From positions 929,174 to 993,173 of the forward strand of contig BLZA01000011.1 of assembly GCA_013423385.1 (NCBI GenBank): a stretch of 64,000 nucleotides of DNA. The letters are read 5' to 3'. The notes below the pieces were generated by a model. That model worked only from the letters and a program-made list of their open reading frames with translations. It was not told the origin of the DNA and searched no databases. The stretch is from Naganishia liquefaciens (lineage: Eukaryota; Basidiomycota; Tremellomycetes; Filobasidiales; Filobasidiaceae). Each line of letters begins with the position of its first letter. Position 1 is the first letter of the stretch. A program made the translations under genes and the position numbers. Of the stretch, positions 1-11,766 are shown one piece after another.

Positions 1-1687
1 CTGATTTTGTTGCGCCGTGTTGCACTGAAGGAGCCAGAGTCTGCGTCGGTCGATGAATTTCACATGTAGCACCGGTGGAAGACCGCCTGTCGCTTTCCTG
101 CGATGCGTGTGAGCCAGCCCCGGATGAATGGGAAGAGTTTTGCAGAGAAGGTCGGCGAAGCGGATGGTGGCCGGACATGTGAAAGACGGAGCTGTTTGGT
201 GCAGGACTGTACGATACCAAAGACGTCATGGCCTATACGGCTCTTTGATTATGACGGTCGATTATTGTGAATGTGCCAGTGTCCAAGCGCGAGCCGTCCG
301 TGTTGTCCCGGATTATGGTCGAGAGGCCAGAGCGATTATGATAAAACCTCGGTCTTGACGGCGATGAGCGTGGGATTGCAAGATCAACAGGCGCTCGACC
401 GGCCTGGTGCCGTGTGTACCTAATGGCGCAAGCGTCGAATGCAAAGCAATCCAAGTCAGTTTCGTCTCATCGGAGCCACCAAGAACTGTGGTTTGTCTGC
501 TTGCTAATCACTCACGGTTCGGTAGCGACGGGAGCGAAACGTGCCGAAAGAAGTCCCTTGCGATATCCGTCCAAGATGTCGAGGTCGCAAGAGATGGGCG
601 TAATAGGGAACGCTCCGTGTGTGCTTGCTGTGAACTGGGCGCCTTGCGTCACGCTGTCGACTCCTCTCTCCCAGCCCGGCAGGATGAAACGTGCGAGGCT
701 GCACTCGCTTTGCCTGTCACCCGGAGAGTAATCGACCCCACCACTCGCTCGCCAACTCTGGCCTCGGACTCGGCGTAAGAAAGGCTCCGCGCGGCCTTGA
801 AGATCCCCTCGATCGAGCCGCCGAGCGGTTTCACGCTTGGACAATTATCAACTTGATCACTCAACAAGGCCTGGCTCTTTGCTTGCGTAAAGTCAGATCC
901 CCCACAGGCTCCCGCTCCGGAGCGCTCATGATCTGCATCCTTGTCCTCTCTTCATACTAGCGATTCGACGCATTGAGTCTACGACTTTGAGCCAATGAAA
1001 TTGACGGCAATTCACATGTGTTCCACGGCTCTTCCGAAGTCACAGGTTGCCAGCCGAAGCTCGCTTTGGCGTCCCATACGCGAATGCGGAGCAGAGGATT
1101 ACCAGTAATGCTTGTGGCTTTATAAAGCATCAACACCTACTCCTACATCGCAGGGTCGGGCTCTTCTCGCTGACAACGGCTTCTATAGCGATATGTATAT
1201 TTCTCGAGCACCAGCAGCTTGGCACAGCGGTCGCAGACTTGACCTGTCTCATGCGTTTTCGACGTCATGATAAATGGCCGAGACAAGTTTCCAAGACGCT
1301 CATGCAGCAGATATCTTGATCCATTCCGCGACTATAGATCGCTACCCCGTGCGAGCGCCACTGGTTAAATCGATTGCGCGATGCCGCTGGAGATGCAACG
1401 CAAAGAGCGATTCCACCAAGTGACGACTGCACACATGGGATACCTCAGCCGTCCTCAGGTGCTTTGCCATGCTTCCGGCCATTCTCACTCGTCTCAAATG
1501 GCTCTCCAGTCACTCGCTGTCATCGCAGACATGGAAAAGTGATTGCGTGCCGAAGCCTACCTCTACCATCTGGCGGGAAACAGACTGCACCTGTGTTCTA
1601 CAACTGACGCCTAAGGGGGATCTGAACATGGGATCCACTCACGATCCTGCCAAAATGCGGCACAGGCGTACAAGTCTCTTTGCTTCG
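1..1687. other. no supported gene
   Basis: Only short open frames interrupted on both strands, none with a recognisable domain or a chain of consistent splice sites. It includes the 3' flank of the phosphatase gene that ends at 1688. The left part may belong to a gene beyond the window edge, but I cannot show this. Confidence 0.4.
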
Positions 1688-3300
1688 TCACTCGCTTGTT
1701 ATGGGATAACTCCTGATACCCTTGACCACCAGACACAACACCTCTCCCGGTTGAAAGTCGTGTCGCTCGTGTCCCAGAACAGCGAGGAGGGAGGACAAGG
1801 CAACAGCATGCGAGGTCATCGATATGTCTTGTGTGTTGACGAAGATTGTTGTATCGTTTTCCCAAGATTGAGAAGAGGAACGAGAAAGTTAGTCCCTTCA
1901 AGGTAAGGACGGGAAGAGCCGACTCACAGGTCTCTTCGTGCCTTTCGAAAATCACGGACATAGTTTGTTTCAGTCTGTCTTGGCGGTCGAGGACCGTTTC
2001 ACGTTCAGCGTCTGGGAGGTTTATAAACTGCGTCAGATCTTGACATCAGACTTCTGTTCACCGAGACTAACCTGCCAGCCACATTGTGTCTTCTTCAGTG
2101 AAGCCCTCTTCAAAGGTAAAAGAGGGAAAGGCTCGCTGCAAATAGGACTACAGACAACCGATGCAACCCAGATGGGCAGAGCGAAGGCGCTTACGCCATT
2201 GTGGCCTGGATTGAAGAATCCGACCTTCTACTCACCTTGGTTTGCCTCTTATCGCAAAGCCGCACGTGGAGTTTCTCTCGGAGCCCCTAAGCAACAGACG
2301 CATGATAGCCTCACTTGGATCAATAATGATGAAACGGGCTCGCCCCGTACCTCTATGAAAATGGGTCGCTTCCCGTGCAACAAACCCTCAAAGCTGAGAG
2401 CCAGGGTCTGAGCGGTACGGGTAAGTGGGCTGCAAAGCCATAATTCCGGACAAGGGGCTCCTCTGGCCAAATTTTCTCTCCATTCCTGATTCACTGCCTG
2501 GCCGACGGGACAAGCAGTTGTTGGCGGACGATACCTTTTGTCACGAGTGGATCTGACACTTACCCTTGCCTGGTTTTCTCCGACAGACGTGAGCTCCGGA
2601 TCAAGCAGTTTGCCTTTATCTTCCTCGGACGTCTCCTGTATGCAGGTTATAATGAAAATTGATCAGCTACGAAAAACGGGAGAATCACGCACGGGAGGTC
2701 CTGGAGGAGGCGCAGCCCAATTGTGCTTCGCAAGACCGTGTCGGGCACAGAACAACACTTTGTATCTTTCATTGCTCTTGGCGGAAGCTTGAAGCTCTAC
2801 AAGAGCGAGGAGCATGTAGTAAGCTATTGAACACGGTCGCATGACTATTTACCCACGAGCCACCTCGACTCGTAATCGCTGCCATCCAAGCTCCGAAGTA
2901 TCCTTGAGACCAAATTTGCACTTTACAGCAGCCCAACCGGAAGCATCAGTCGTCAAACCAGCGTCGATGCCCAAGTACCCCCCTGAGACCGAGCTCTCAG
3001 CTTCCATTCGACTCATATCTCGCTGTGTACCGTCTTCGTTCCCCGTCGTAGTATTCCTGGACAAAAAGGAGCCGGAGATAGACTAGGAAGTAGGTCAAGA
3101 CAATCGCGTCAGACGCCATCTCCACGCAATGCATTGGACCACATCTGCGCAGGACGTGGACACAATGATGGCTCCACTCGTCCGACAGGCCTACTGAAGG
3201 GAAGACTCACCTGAAACTCCCAAGTCACCGTCGGACTTGGCTTTAGGATGTTGCCATGCGGGTGTTTCCTTCGGTAACAGTGCTGAATGGACACTTGTCA
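1688..3300 (-). CDS. Pmu1-like histidine phosphatase superfamily protein (paralog A)
   Basis: Phosphoglycerate-mutase-like protein of the histidine phosphatase superfamily, closest in pattern to yeast Pmu1; substrate unknown. Spliced exons read in order: a TWEFQ segment near 3230, FGLKDTSE near 2915, VLFCARHGLAKHN near 2740 (the RHG phosphohistidine motif), LDPELTSVGENQA near 2600, WLCSPLTRTAQTLALSF near 2430, a CDKRQTK exon near 2250, SYLQRAFPSFTF near 2140, and YISMTSHAVAL near 1800, which supplies the second catalytic histidine. The stop is at 1688-1690. All catalytic signature blocks are present, so the enzyme is probably active. The block order matches a second copy at 31899-33433, which has RHGQGWHN where this copy has RHGLAKHN. 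The 5' end is uncertain: the open frame reaches about 3294 without an in-frame ATG, so the start may lie in an upstream exon. Confidence 0.8.
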
Positions 3301-4307
3301 TGCTGTGAACTCTTGTGCTGTCGCTGTGATTCTTCCTATCGTGTTTCAGTCGTACAGTCAATGGCTGATGAACTTCACAATCAATCGCGTGTGATAGTAT
3401 TACTAGAGACGGTGCTACCTATTTGATGAGCGTCACAGTCCACGGCGCGAGGCATTCCTTAGGTGATTTTAGAGGAGGAAAACAAGAGACAGTTGCATTT
3501 ATACGTTGCCAATCGAAGGGACAACATCAAAGGAGAAAGGATTGGTGGGCGAAGCCAAAGGAAGCTTTCTCGGGAGTTGTCACAGCGTGTAAATCAGGTG
3601 GACACGCAATAATGGCAAGCGAGGGAAACTGCCGATGACGCACGCGCATAAGCGTACGAGGCATACAAATGCGATTGCTGTCGGACGCACTCGCCCTCGC
3701 CCAAAGTAGAAAGGCGGTGCTGAAATAGAAGAAAGGGGGCGATACCTGCGCCTGTCTTGGCTCATAGACTTTAAGGCCATCGTCCAGCCGTCTGTTTTTC
3801 AATAGAGGCAATAGCGAGGTGAGGCAAGAGCAGCAGAGAACAGATCCGAATACATGACTCGCTGAAGAGATCAGATCGAATGCTTATACCCGAGACATCT
3901 ATACAAATCGGGAAATACAATTGTCACAGGGAAACGGGAGACTGGGTCACGAGAATACAGTGTCGATATTGAGATTACACCGGAAAACCCAAAAGGAAAC
4001 CGAAGGCATGTGAATCCGAATTCTCTCAGAATGTGCTGAAGCGATGAGCTTCATGAGGCTGAAGTCGTGTCTCGCGAAGATTGAATGTCCGTGTATCGAA
4101 CCGCCGAGTAGGCGCAAGATGTGCTGAAGTTGACATTGGGCCTGTCGATCCAAGTTCCCTTCAGAGCGATGAACTCTGCAACTCAGTCCGAAGTCGTCGT
4201 CGGTTGCGATATCGAGGTACTGCTAGACGCATTATTCGCGTCATTTACCGGTGTGACGGAGGTGCTAGCCTTCTGATTGACATTGATGTAAGCAGAGCCT
4301 CTCGTAT
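3301..4307. other. intergenic; possible 5' exon or UTR of paralog A
   Basis: No domain is recognisable. The missing start codon of the phosphatase gene to the left could lie here. A minus-strand open stretch near 3530-3810 is a candidate, but it does not resemble the N-terminus of the paralog at 33.4 kb. Confidence 0.35.
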
Positions 4308-5889
4308 TCAGAGTTCTTCTGAACCCACTGAAATCGATGCAACCTTTTGTCTGGCGGCTTCTTCTTCCTTCCTCTTCGATTCTGCCTGCTTCTTCTGCTC
4401 TTCCTCATGTTCGAGCATTGACAGCCTCATGGCCTCCATGAGCATGAGCTGTACCAAATCAGATTAGCAGAGGCTCGCGATTTGGTGTCGTTGAAGCTGC
4501 CTACCTCTTCGATATCCGCAGCTGCTGGCATCCCGGCGGCAGAGTCCCCACTGCCCATCCGGCGGGAACGTCTCCCGCTGCGGGAGCCGCGATCGGCGCT
4601 CGCCAGAATTGCCTGGAGGGCGTTCTCGTCTATGGTCCGTTCGATGGGTCCAGTATCTCCGACCGACACATTGGTCCCATCCCGTGATGATGTATAACCG
4701 ACTGGGATCAAACGATCCCCAATCTAGTTTGAAAGAACTTGAATGAGGACGCGGAAAATATGTCCGGCTGCAGACGACGTACGCGGTGCATGATGATCCG
4801 TCTCGAAGCCCGTCGAGCCGCGGCGGCTTTCACAGCATTCAATTTGTCTTCCCAGTCGGGTCGGATCTGGTCTACAAGACGAGAATTGGAATTCACGGAG
4901 AATTCAGCAGGTGTGGTGCACGATAAGAAGACATATCCACTCACCAATTGTTACTACTTCCTTCGCCTTTGAGCTCACGCTCTTCCTGCGGATCGTTTCG
5001 CCGTTCGGTCTGGGATCCACAACTTCCCCAGAATCCGTCGACGTGAGTGCTGGCAGCTCTGGTCTCACAATCTGTGGTAGAAGCGATTTTCGTTTCAGCT
5101 GAGTCCTCCCGTCAAGGAGATTCTTGTCTACCTTTTGTACTTCGTAAATCACGCCGAAGTCTGGCTCCATACAGTATGGGCACGCTGCAGGCTCCGACTC
5201 CAGATGGGTTACTGTAGCCTCGGCTCGTTTGATCTGTACAAAGCACTCTGTGCAGATTGGCTGTTCGCAACATCGCGTCGTGTTGATATTCGGGGGGTAA
5301 TACTGGCCGAAGACTTGTCATCAGACTTCGGTCTTTTCGCCGTAGAGGCGGAGCGACGTACCAGGAAACAGATCGGACATTCCGCGGCACCTTTGTAAGC
5401 CCGCGCTTCGCGTCTCTCCCTGTCTGACACTTTCGTCAAGGGCGGAGTACCTTCGAGCGGCGGCTGTCCTTGACCTGCCCTCAGACTCCTCAAGCTCTTG
5501 ATCACCTCCTCCTCCTCCCATTCCTCTTCGTAATCCTCCAGTCCCCGGTAAAAGGGAGCGAGCTTCTTCTCGATGATCAATCCCTTGACGATGGCATGAT
5601 TGTAGTCTGGATTACGTTGAGCGTATGTCCCTTGTGCATGTAGATGACCGCCGTTGATGAGTCCCGGAGGTGTTTGCGGCGTACTAGCGGCGTCTGTCTT
5701 GTCCTTGTCGCGATGGCGGCTTCCAGCGAAAGACCCGAATGATGCCGAGGAACCTGAACGATCCCGATTGAAGATGATGCCTGATAGGTTGGCCGCCCGA
5801 CTGCTACTACCACCCGATCCCTCCCCTGGCGAGCCATTCCCTCCAGAGCGTGGGGAACCTGGCGACCCGTGAGACTGATTGTTGCCCAT
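4308..5889 (-). CDS. SIP5: Sip5-like RING-type zinc-finger protein
   Basis: Homolog of yeast Sip5, a Snf1-interacting protein linked to glucose-starvation signalling through the Reg1/Glc7 phosphatase (known for the family). The N-terminus is MGNNQSHGSPGSPRSGG, low-complexity and Ser/Gly rich. The zinc-binding region is split by an intron (about 5302-5360): AECPICFL joins YYPPNINTTRCCEQPICTEC and then EPAACPYCMEPDFGV, giving the paired CxxC pattern typical of Sip5. Further introns lie near 4910-4980, 4735-4790 and 4450-4490. The C-terminus reads LMLMEAMRLSMLEHEEE, a helix resembling the Sip5 tail and a ubiquitin-interacting motif, followed by a charged Glu/Lys stretch and the stop at 4308. The start at 5889 is the first ATG of the long first exon. 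Gly2 and the MGNNQS context could allow N-myristoylation (inference). Confidence 0.9.
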
Positions 5890-7043
5890 GATTTATGATG
5901 AGAAGAGATATGCAAGTCTTCTTCTCCAAGAGAGGTGTATTTGGCCGACCACGAAAAGGTGATGTCGGTCTGAATGCGATCAAGTTGAAGACGGACGTCT
6001 CGATAACGACAACCGGCTTGAAGCAGAGATCACTCCTGCGCCTATTCGGCCAGGTAATAGTCCAACGAGTCCGGCCTTTCCCTTATCCTTGCCAGACCTG
6101 AACGAGGTTCCCTTGAATTCTCGGAGAAGGAATTCTGCGAGGAGCTCTGTGTAATGTTTGTAGTCGTTCGATAGTCGTAAAGTATCCGCACAGATATAGG
6201 TCGGATAGATGACGCACACAGACCGAGACCCGAAGGAAGCTATTTGCGTGAAAGCGCCGGGGTCGTCTGACGGCGGCAATCGAACGGGAAAGGAAGATGA
6301 TTTGGCCTTTGCAAACGGAGGAGCGCAGGGGACTGGGTGATGTTGGGTGCTGGTCCGTGTCTTGGTGTCCACTGCCGCCACTACTATGCCCGAAAGCCGG
6401 ATCGAGTGGCCCAAGTCGGCGGTCACCTATTAGGCTAATCGGTCACCGTGCCGAGTTTGTTCTCGAGGTCGCGGCTCACGTAAGCCTGCGCTAGCAAGCG
6501 AGTCAGCGACCAGGCAAGAACGAGCGGCAGCTGCGGATCGGATGACGCATAATATTTCGCAATTCAGGACCGAGAGGAGATGCCGAAATGTCTATCTTGT
6601 AAGATACGGCTCTGCTTTTGGAATCGACGTCGCTCGGGAATACCTGATGCCATGCTACCCTGACATCGAGGGAATAGATATATACGTCGACCGGCTGTGA
6701 CGCCTTGTCGGAGCGTCCTCGCTTCGCAGCTTATCCATTCCAGCGTCAGTTGCGTCCGGCAATATGATATCAGAGCACTGCCATCAGTAAAACGGGCACT
6801 AGCCTTGGATGCACCGAGCACCTTCAACGGCACAGTCACACTGAAGCTACCTAAAGCCTTACGGAGACCGCCACATTGGGCAGATTATATATAATTTTCT
6901 ATCTGATCACAGCCGGAGCGTGGAGGATGCACTTCGGGATACAGTCGCATCTGCTCGACTCCACTCACGACACATCCCCAGGCTGATCCAGCGCATGTTC
7001 GATGATATATGATCCCAACCTGCAGACTCGTCTCATGTCATGC
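5890..7043. other. intergenic between SIP5 and the Zn2Cys6 gene
   Basis: Contains the SIP5 promoter and the 3' flank of the transcription-factor gene. A 148-codon minus-strand open frame (5980-6426) overlaps the SIP5 leader, has no domain and no sensible splice partners, and is most simply chance or 5' UTR. Confidence 0.4.
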
Positions 7044-10000
7044 TCACCCTATATCAAAGTTGTAGTCCAACAAAGTAGTTTGCGCAGCCGGCTCTTCCAG
7101 CAACCATCGGAGCAATTCATTCTGTTCCGCCTCCGTAGTCGACTGATTGAATAATCCGGCAGAGGTGCGCATGTTGTCGCTGTCGCCGAATCTACCTTGT
7201 TCTCCGAGGCCACCGCCAGGAAACAAGGGTGCCAATGTCGCCGGTTGCGCCATCAGTGGATCCTGCATGCCGAGAGAGCCGTTCCTCATCTCTTGATGCG
7301 TTTGCATTGCTGTTGGCCGGAAACCCCATGAGGTTCCGCCGTCTGCAGAAGTTTTCTGCAGCTCGGGCGAAACGGCCCTGCTGGGAGCAGCCTAGAAAAT
7401 GATCGTTGAGTTTTACCTCCAACGGTCATTCGGAGTGTACTGACACTACTGGACTGTGCGAGAAGCCTGGAAGAAAGAGCTCGAATCAAGTGACCGTAAC
7501 GCGCTGCTGGATGGCCGCTATCCTTCGAGCACGTTACCAGACAATTGCACAGACGCTCAACCAGTACCAGCGTTCTAATACTCATGTCAGCTACATCCCA
7601 CTCGTCCGGACACGACACCGCGCGAAATGCTCACGCAACATGGTCTGATTGAACCATTGCACCCGAGTAGACCGCCTAGAACAGCATCGTGATGAGTGTA
7701 AGAGATACTACCGAAGATGCAGTGTTCTTGCTCACCTTCAGAAGGAAAACCGCGGCATATTGAAACCAGAGCAGGTATCGTGACGGAAGATATTGCAAAA
7801 CATCTTCTGGATATAGTTCATTGATGCAAATCCCGAGCAATTCTCTGCCCGCGTTGATGGCCTCGTAGATGTACTAGTAACCGCGAAATTCTCAGCAACG
7901 CAACGGTCTAAAGAAGTCTTCTGCTCACCAAGGCATCAGGGGTGAAAGCAGAGCCTGAAAATTTGTTGAATATGATCAATCTGATCGTCTCTAGTCAATG
8001 CCGATAGTCGAATGACGCACTTCTCGGAAAGAATACCGCTGGCTGCGTGTCTACGGGAATATTTGCCGAGCTCACATGTGATGATCTCGTCTGTGCTCGT
8101 TCGGCAGATCTGGTGATGTGTGCTTGCTAAACCGGCAGATCGTTAGGAGACTCGAATGACCAAAAGCAATGACAACTTACGAAAGCAAAAGACGAGCTAT
8201 AAAGCCTGCGCAACATTGTGTATAAGCTTTCCTTGTGGAACCATTCATCTGGCATACACACCTTGTGTAGTGGAACATCGCCCATACGAGTGCACCGTGT
8301 GGAAAATGTGCCCAACTGGAAGGCAATGCCGTTCAGCAACCGAGCTTTCAAGAACCGGAGTGGTACTGCCTACCTCTTCCTCGACCATGTGATCTTAAAA
8401 CTCTCGAGCGAGTTGTTGAACTGCTTCGACTGCTCTTTGAGTGCCAGTTCGTTTGAACGGATCTATGACTCACGTCATCCAGATACTTCTGCAAAAAGGC
8501 TTTCCAGATTCAGTATTGCCCGCGAAGTAAGGCAAGGCGAGACTCACAAAGTATTCACCGGCTTTCACCAAAGTATGTGTCCTAGTTTCACTCGGATAGA
8601 AAACATCATGGACGTTGGTCATGCTTTGAGTGCAAAGACAATCTTGAGATATAATCAACCACCACGGGCCAATATCACATACACTATCAGCGCGGAAGGG
8701 GAATCAGTAAGCAAAGGGGATACTCAGATATTGTCACTCACTTTGGGTAAGCTCAACATCTTTACCATCAAAAGGGGCGTATTCAGGAATGCCGAGTCGA
8801 TGATCGGACAGATATCACTCTTACAGGCTTGCAAAAGTTCACCGCTTTCCTTGCCCATCGCATTCGCTTGATCGTGCGCGTTCCCCTGATCCTTGTCTGC
8901 AAGGTCCGAGTCGCAAAGCAATGGAAAATTCTCTCTACCGCCTGCGGGACCGGTCTACGAGTTTTGTTGAGGCTGTCCATCATCACCCGCAAGACGAGAT
9001 CGTACGAAACATACCTGCTCAACGTGAGAGTATCCCCTGAAGCATAGGGCCGGTCCTCTTGACCAAAATGCGCGTCCTGTCCTGATGCTGATCTGCCTAT
9101 CAAAGATATAGCAATCTTTCGAGATTGGGACATCAGCAAAGCATATCATCGAATCCGGGCGACGTACACGTCCATGCGATAGTGGCCCTGTGGCGCGCCT
9201 CCGTACCTCCATCCATCTGTCTCGCCAGCTGCAGTTTTGAATTTGTTGAGCGAAACGCTCGATAGTTCATCGATCGTGATGGCCTTACCTGGTCTAAGCC
9301 AAGCCCATACGCCATTCGTATTGCACTGCCTATCAGCATCCAGGCTTGTCGATTTTCGGCGCCTGAGATGACCTGCTTTTGTTCTTCGGAAGTAGTTGAC
9401 ACTAAGGGTAGTTTCTTGACAGGACGGTCCTCTCCGCTCGCCGGACTGGTCACGCTTTTTTCTCTTGGCAGGTTTTCTGCAATAAGCAGGAGACCTTCCA
9501 CCAACCCGATTGTTGGTGCTGTGCCCTGGAAATTAACTTCTGCCAGAATGCCCTAGAGGACATGCATTAATAAGAGAAGCCAACACGCGGCTGGCAAACA
9601 GACCTTCATGATATTCCACGTTTGTTCATGTATTCGTCTCGCAGAGTGAGAAGTCTGACATTTGCTGGCAATAATGATACACGCCGTCATGAGATAGGGT
9701 TCCTGGATGGCGAATGCATTGATATCCTCAATGGTCCTGGGTATGCGCTTGGAAGGGACAAGAGGCTGCCTGAACCTTTAGATCTTATCCAGAGGATATG
9801 CTTTGAAGACTCACGAAATAATGATGATGTCGCTCAAAGAATGTCCGACAAAGACTATGGACTTGCTCTGGATCGACAATGCCTTGTTCTACCAAATAGA
9901 ATTGCGTGATATCGGGAAGGGCTGGCGAGTCCTCCTTCCCTGAATTCGACTCTCGAAATGTTACTCGTGATGCCACTGACTCGGCATTATGATGGAAAGC

Positions 10001-11239
10001 TGACGACCGACGACGTCCTGCATCGCCTGCGTCCCCGTTCCATTCTGATATGACCTCGTGGTGACCGTTGCTGTTGGAGGGATCTTGTCCACTATCTTGC
10101 TGTTTCGCCTGTTCGTCCGGGGAAGTAGCTTGAACAGAAGAATCACGTTTCCTCTTCTTTGTATTCCGAGTTTCAGCTGCCATCGCCAGAATTTGAAGAG
10201 CATCGCTCTCATTGTGCATTCCAGCGTTGATTACAAAACTACGGGTATCCTCCAGCGCAAGCTTCTCGTTCTTGGCATCTCTGTCCCGTTTGAAGGAATC
10301 TGTCGTTGACGAGGACAATCTTCTCGTCTTCGAAATCGAGGCATGTGTCTCTGGCTCTCCCGGTGAATCTTGAGGAGTGATGCCATTTTGTCTGCCTCCA
10401 CTGGATCCTCGACGAATGCGGTTGTTAGACGCAGTGTTGGGAGTGGTAAAGAATTCGGCAAAAGCGGGACCTGTTGGAGTGCTACGGATAATTTGATTCT
10501 CGGTGAAGGCGTTGGTTGGCAGTGCTGCCGTCGATGATCCCGTGCTCTGGCTGTGATGGTCGACATTGTGGACAAATGACATTCCTATGCTTTCCATCTG
10601 AATAGGAAAGCCTTGATGTCCGGCATGAGCATGTCTGTTGACACCTGGAAGAAGCGAGCTGAATTGGGGACGATGTAAGGCAGTGGGAGCGGAATCCGGC
10701 ACAGGATTGTATGGTGGATGATCGTTATACGCCATGAAGTGTGGGTTGCGCCCTTCGACTTCCCCTTCGGTGCTTTGAAGGATGCGTGATACTATCGGTT
10801 GTCTCGTGAATGCAACTGGTTCGAGGGGATTGCGGTCTTGCTCTCTCTCGCGCCTACCTGGGCCTGGTGAAAAAGAGCCAGGTCGACCGTCGCCAGGACC
10901 TAGGTTCCCCTCCTGCTTTGCATTATTCGCTGAGAATGACTCGCCGTTTCCACTGTTACCTTTCCGCTTCGCAAGCCCGGCTTCGATATTTGCCCGTCCG
11001 CCACGTCTGCTTTCGGCAAACTCGCAAATCTTTCTCTCCCTCTTGCAACGGGAACACGGCGGCGAGATCGGATTATTGACATCCCCCAAGTCACATTTTG
11101 TCTTGTGCGCACGGCAATTGGTGCAAGCGCGATAACTACGGGTCGCCTTTGCTAGCGGTGGGCCGGATTGTTCCAATTTTGGAAGGCTCGAAATGCTGCT
11201 CGCTTGATATTCCACTCGAGGATCAGAATGATCTGCCAT
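7044..11239 (-). CDS. Zn(II)2Cys6 fungal transcription factor (Aro80-like finger)
   Basis: Nuclear DNA-binding regulator. The N-terminal binuclear zinc cluster at about residues 37-73 begins CTNCRAHKTKCDLG and ends CSRCKRERKICEFAESRRGG; the PPC spacing and the RRGG end resemble the Aro80 group. A long Ser/Pro-rich linker contains a KKRKRDSS basic patch. The fungal-specific middle homology region starts near 9900 (YLVEQGIVDPEQVHSLCRTF) and continues through exons with EPYLMTACIIIASK, AWMLIGSAIRMAYGLGLDQ and SRGPALCFRGYS. The C-terminus is acidic and leucine-rich and ends in LLDYNFDIG at 7044. At least eight short introns interrupt the last 2.9 kb. The gene is divergent from the aldolase gene at 11767. 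The target pathway is unknown; the Aro80 comparison rests on the finger only. Confidence 0.87.
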
Positions 11240-11547
11240 CTAATGCAGACCCGATCAATACAAGAAGACTGGTGAAGGAATGGACTCTGATCATTCTCTC
11301 ACTCACGGTAACTACGATAGCAATCTCCAGACGCCTCAAGCGCTGGTCGATTCGCCAACGTTGCCTATGCCAAAGAGCGTCGCGATAGGATTTCGATACA
11401 AGACCTCGTTGGTCTACTCAACATCAAGAAAGCTTTCGACAGATGCAGAGTACAAGTCGATTATCGATTGCTTGCCCATGGGGAAAGCGGGGCAAAATAC
11501 CAAGCCAAATCCCGACCTTTGGCCAAAAAAGCCAGCTGGACTTCGGT

Positions 11548-11575
11548 CCGGCCTGGTCCGGCATTCCCGGTGCCG
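11548..11575. promoter_or_regulatory. cluster of four CCG triplets, candidate Zn2Cys6 binding site
   Basis: CCG occurs at 11548, 11558, 11567 and 11573. The first two are a direct repeat with a 7-base gap (CCG-N7-CCG), the spacing reported for Aro80-type proteins. CCGGCATTCCCGG also gives an imperfect inverted arrangement. Binding by the neighbouring regulator is inference. Confidence 0.4.
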
Positions 11576-11680
11576 GTCAAATGCCTTCGACAGCCGATGC
11601 CTGACTGTCACCCCTTCAGCATATCTAAACCTCGCGCGATTCTCAGGAGCTCGGCGTACCTTCTGACCGCACCCAGGAGC

Positions 11681-11688
11681 ATATATAA
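11681..11688 (+). promoter_or_regulatory. TATA box of the aldolase gene
   Basis: ATATATAA lies 79 bases upstream of the ATG at 11767, a usual position for a fungal core promoter with a short leader. Confidence 0.5.
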
Positions 11689-11766
11689 CGGGGAACATAC
11701 TCCTTTCCACGGTTATCGATTCTTCGCCCATACTTTGCAGTTCACAGATAGCTACCGCAAAACAAC

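Larger units (their letters stand above)
11240..11766. promoter_or_regulatory. shared divergent promoter, Zn2Cys6 gene and aldolase gene
   Basis: 527 bases separate the two start codons. It holds a run of CCG triplets (11548-11575) and a TATA box on the aldolase side. No convincing coding exon is seen. Confidence 0.6.

Noticed and set aside
5980-6426. 148-codon open frame upstream of SIP5 (minus)
   Set aside because: No domain and no splice link to SIP5, whose ATG at 5889 gives a normal N-terminus; it overlaps the leader and is most likely chance.
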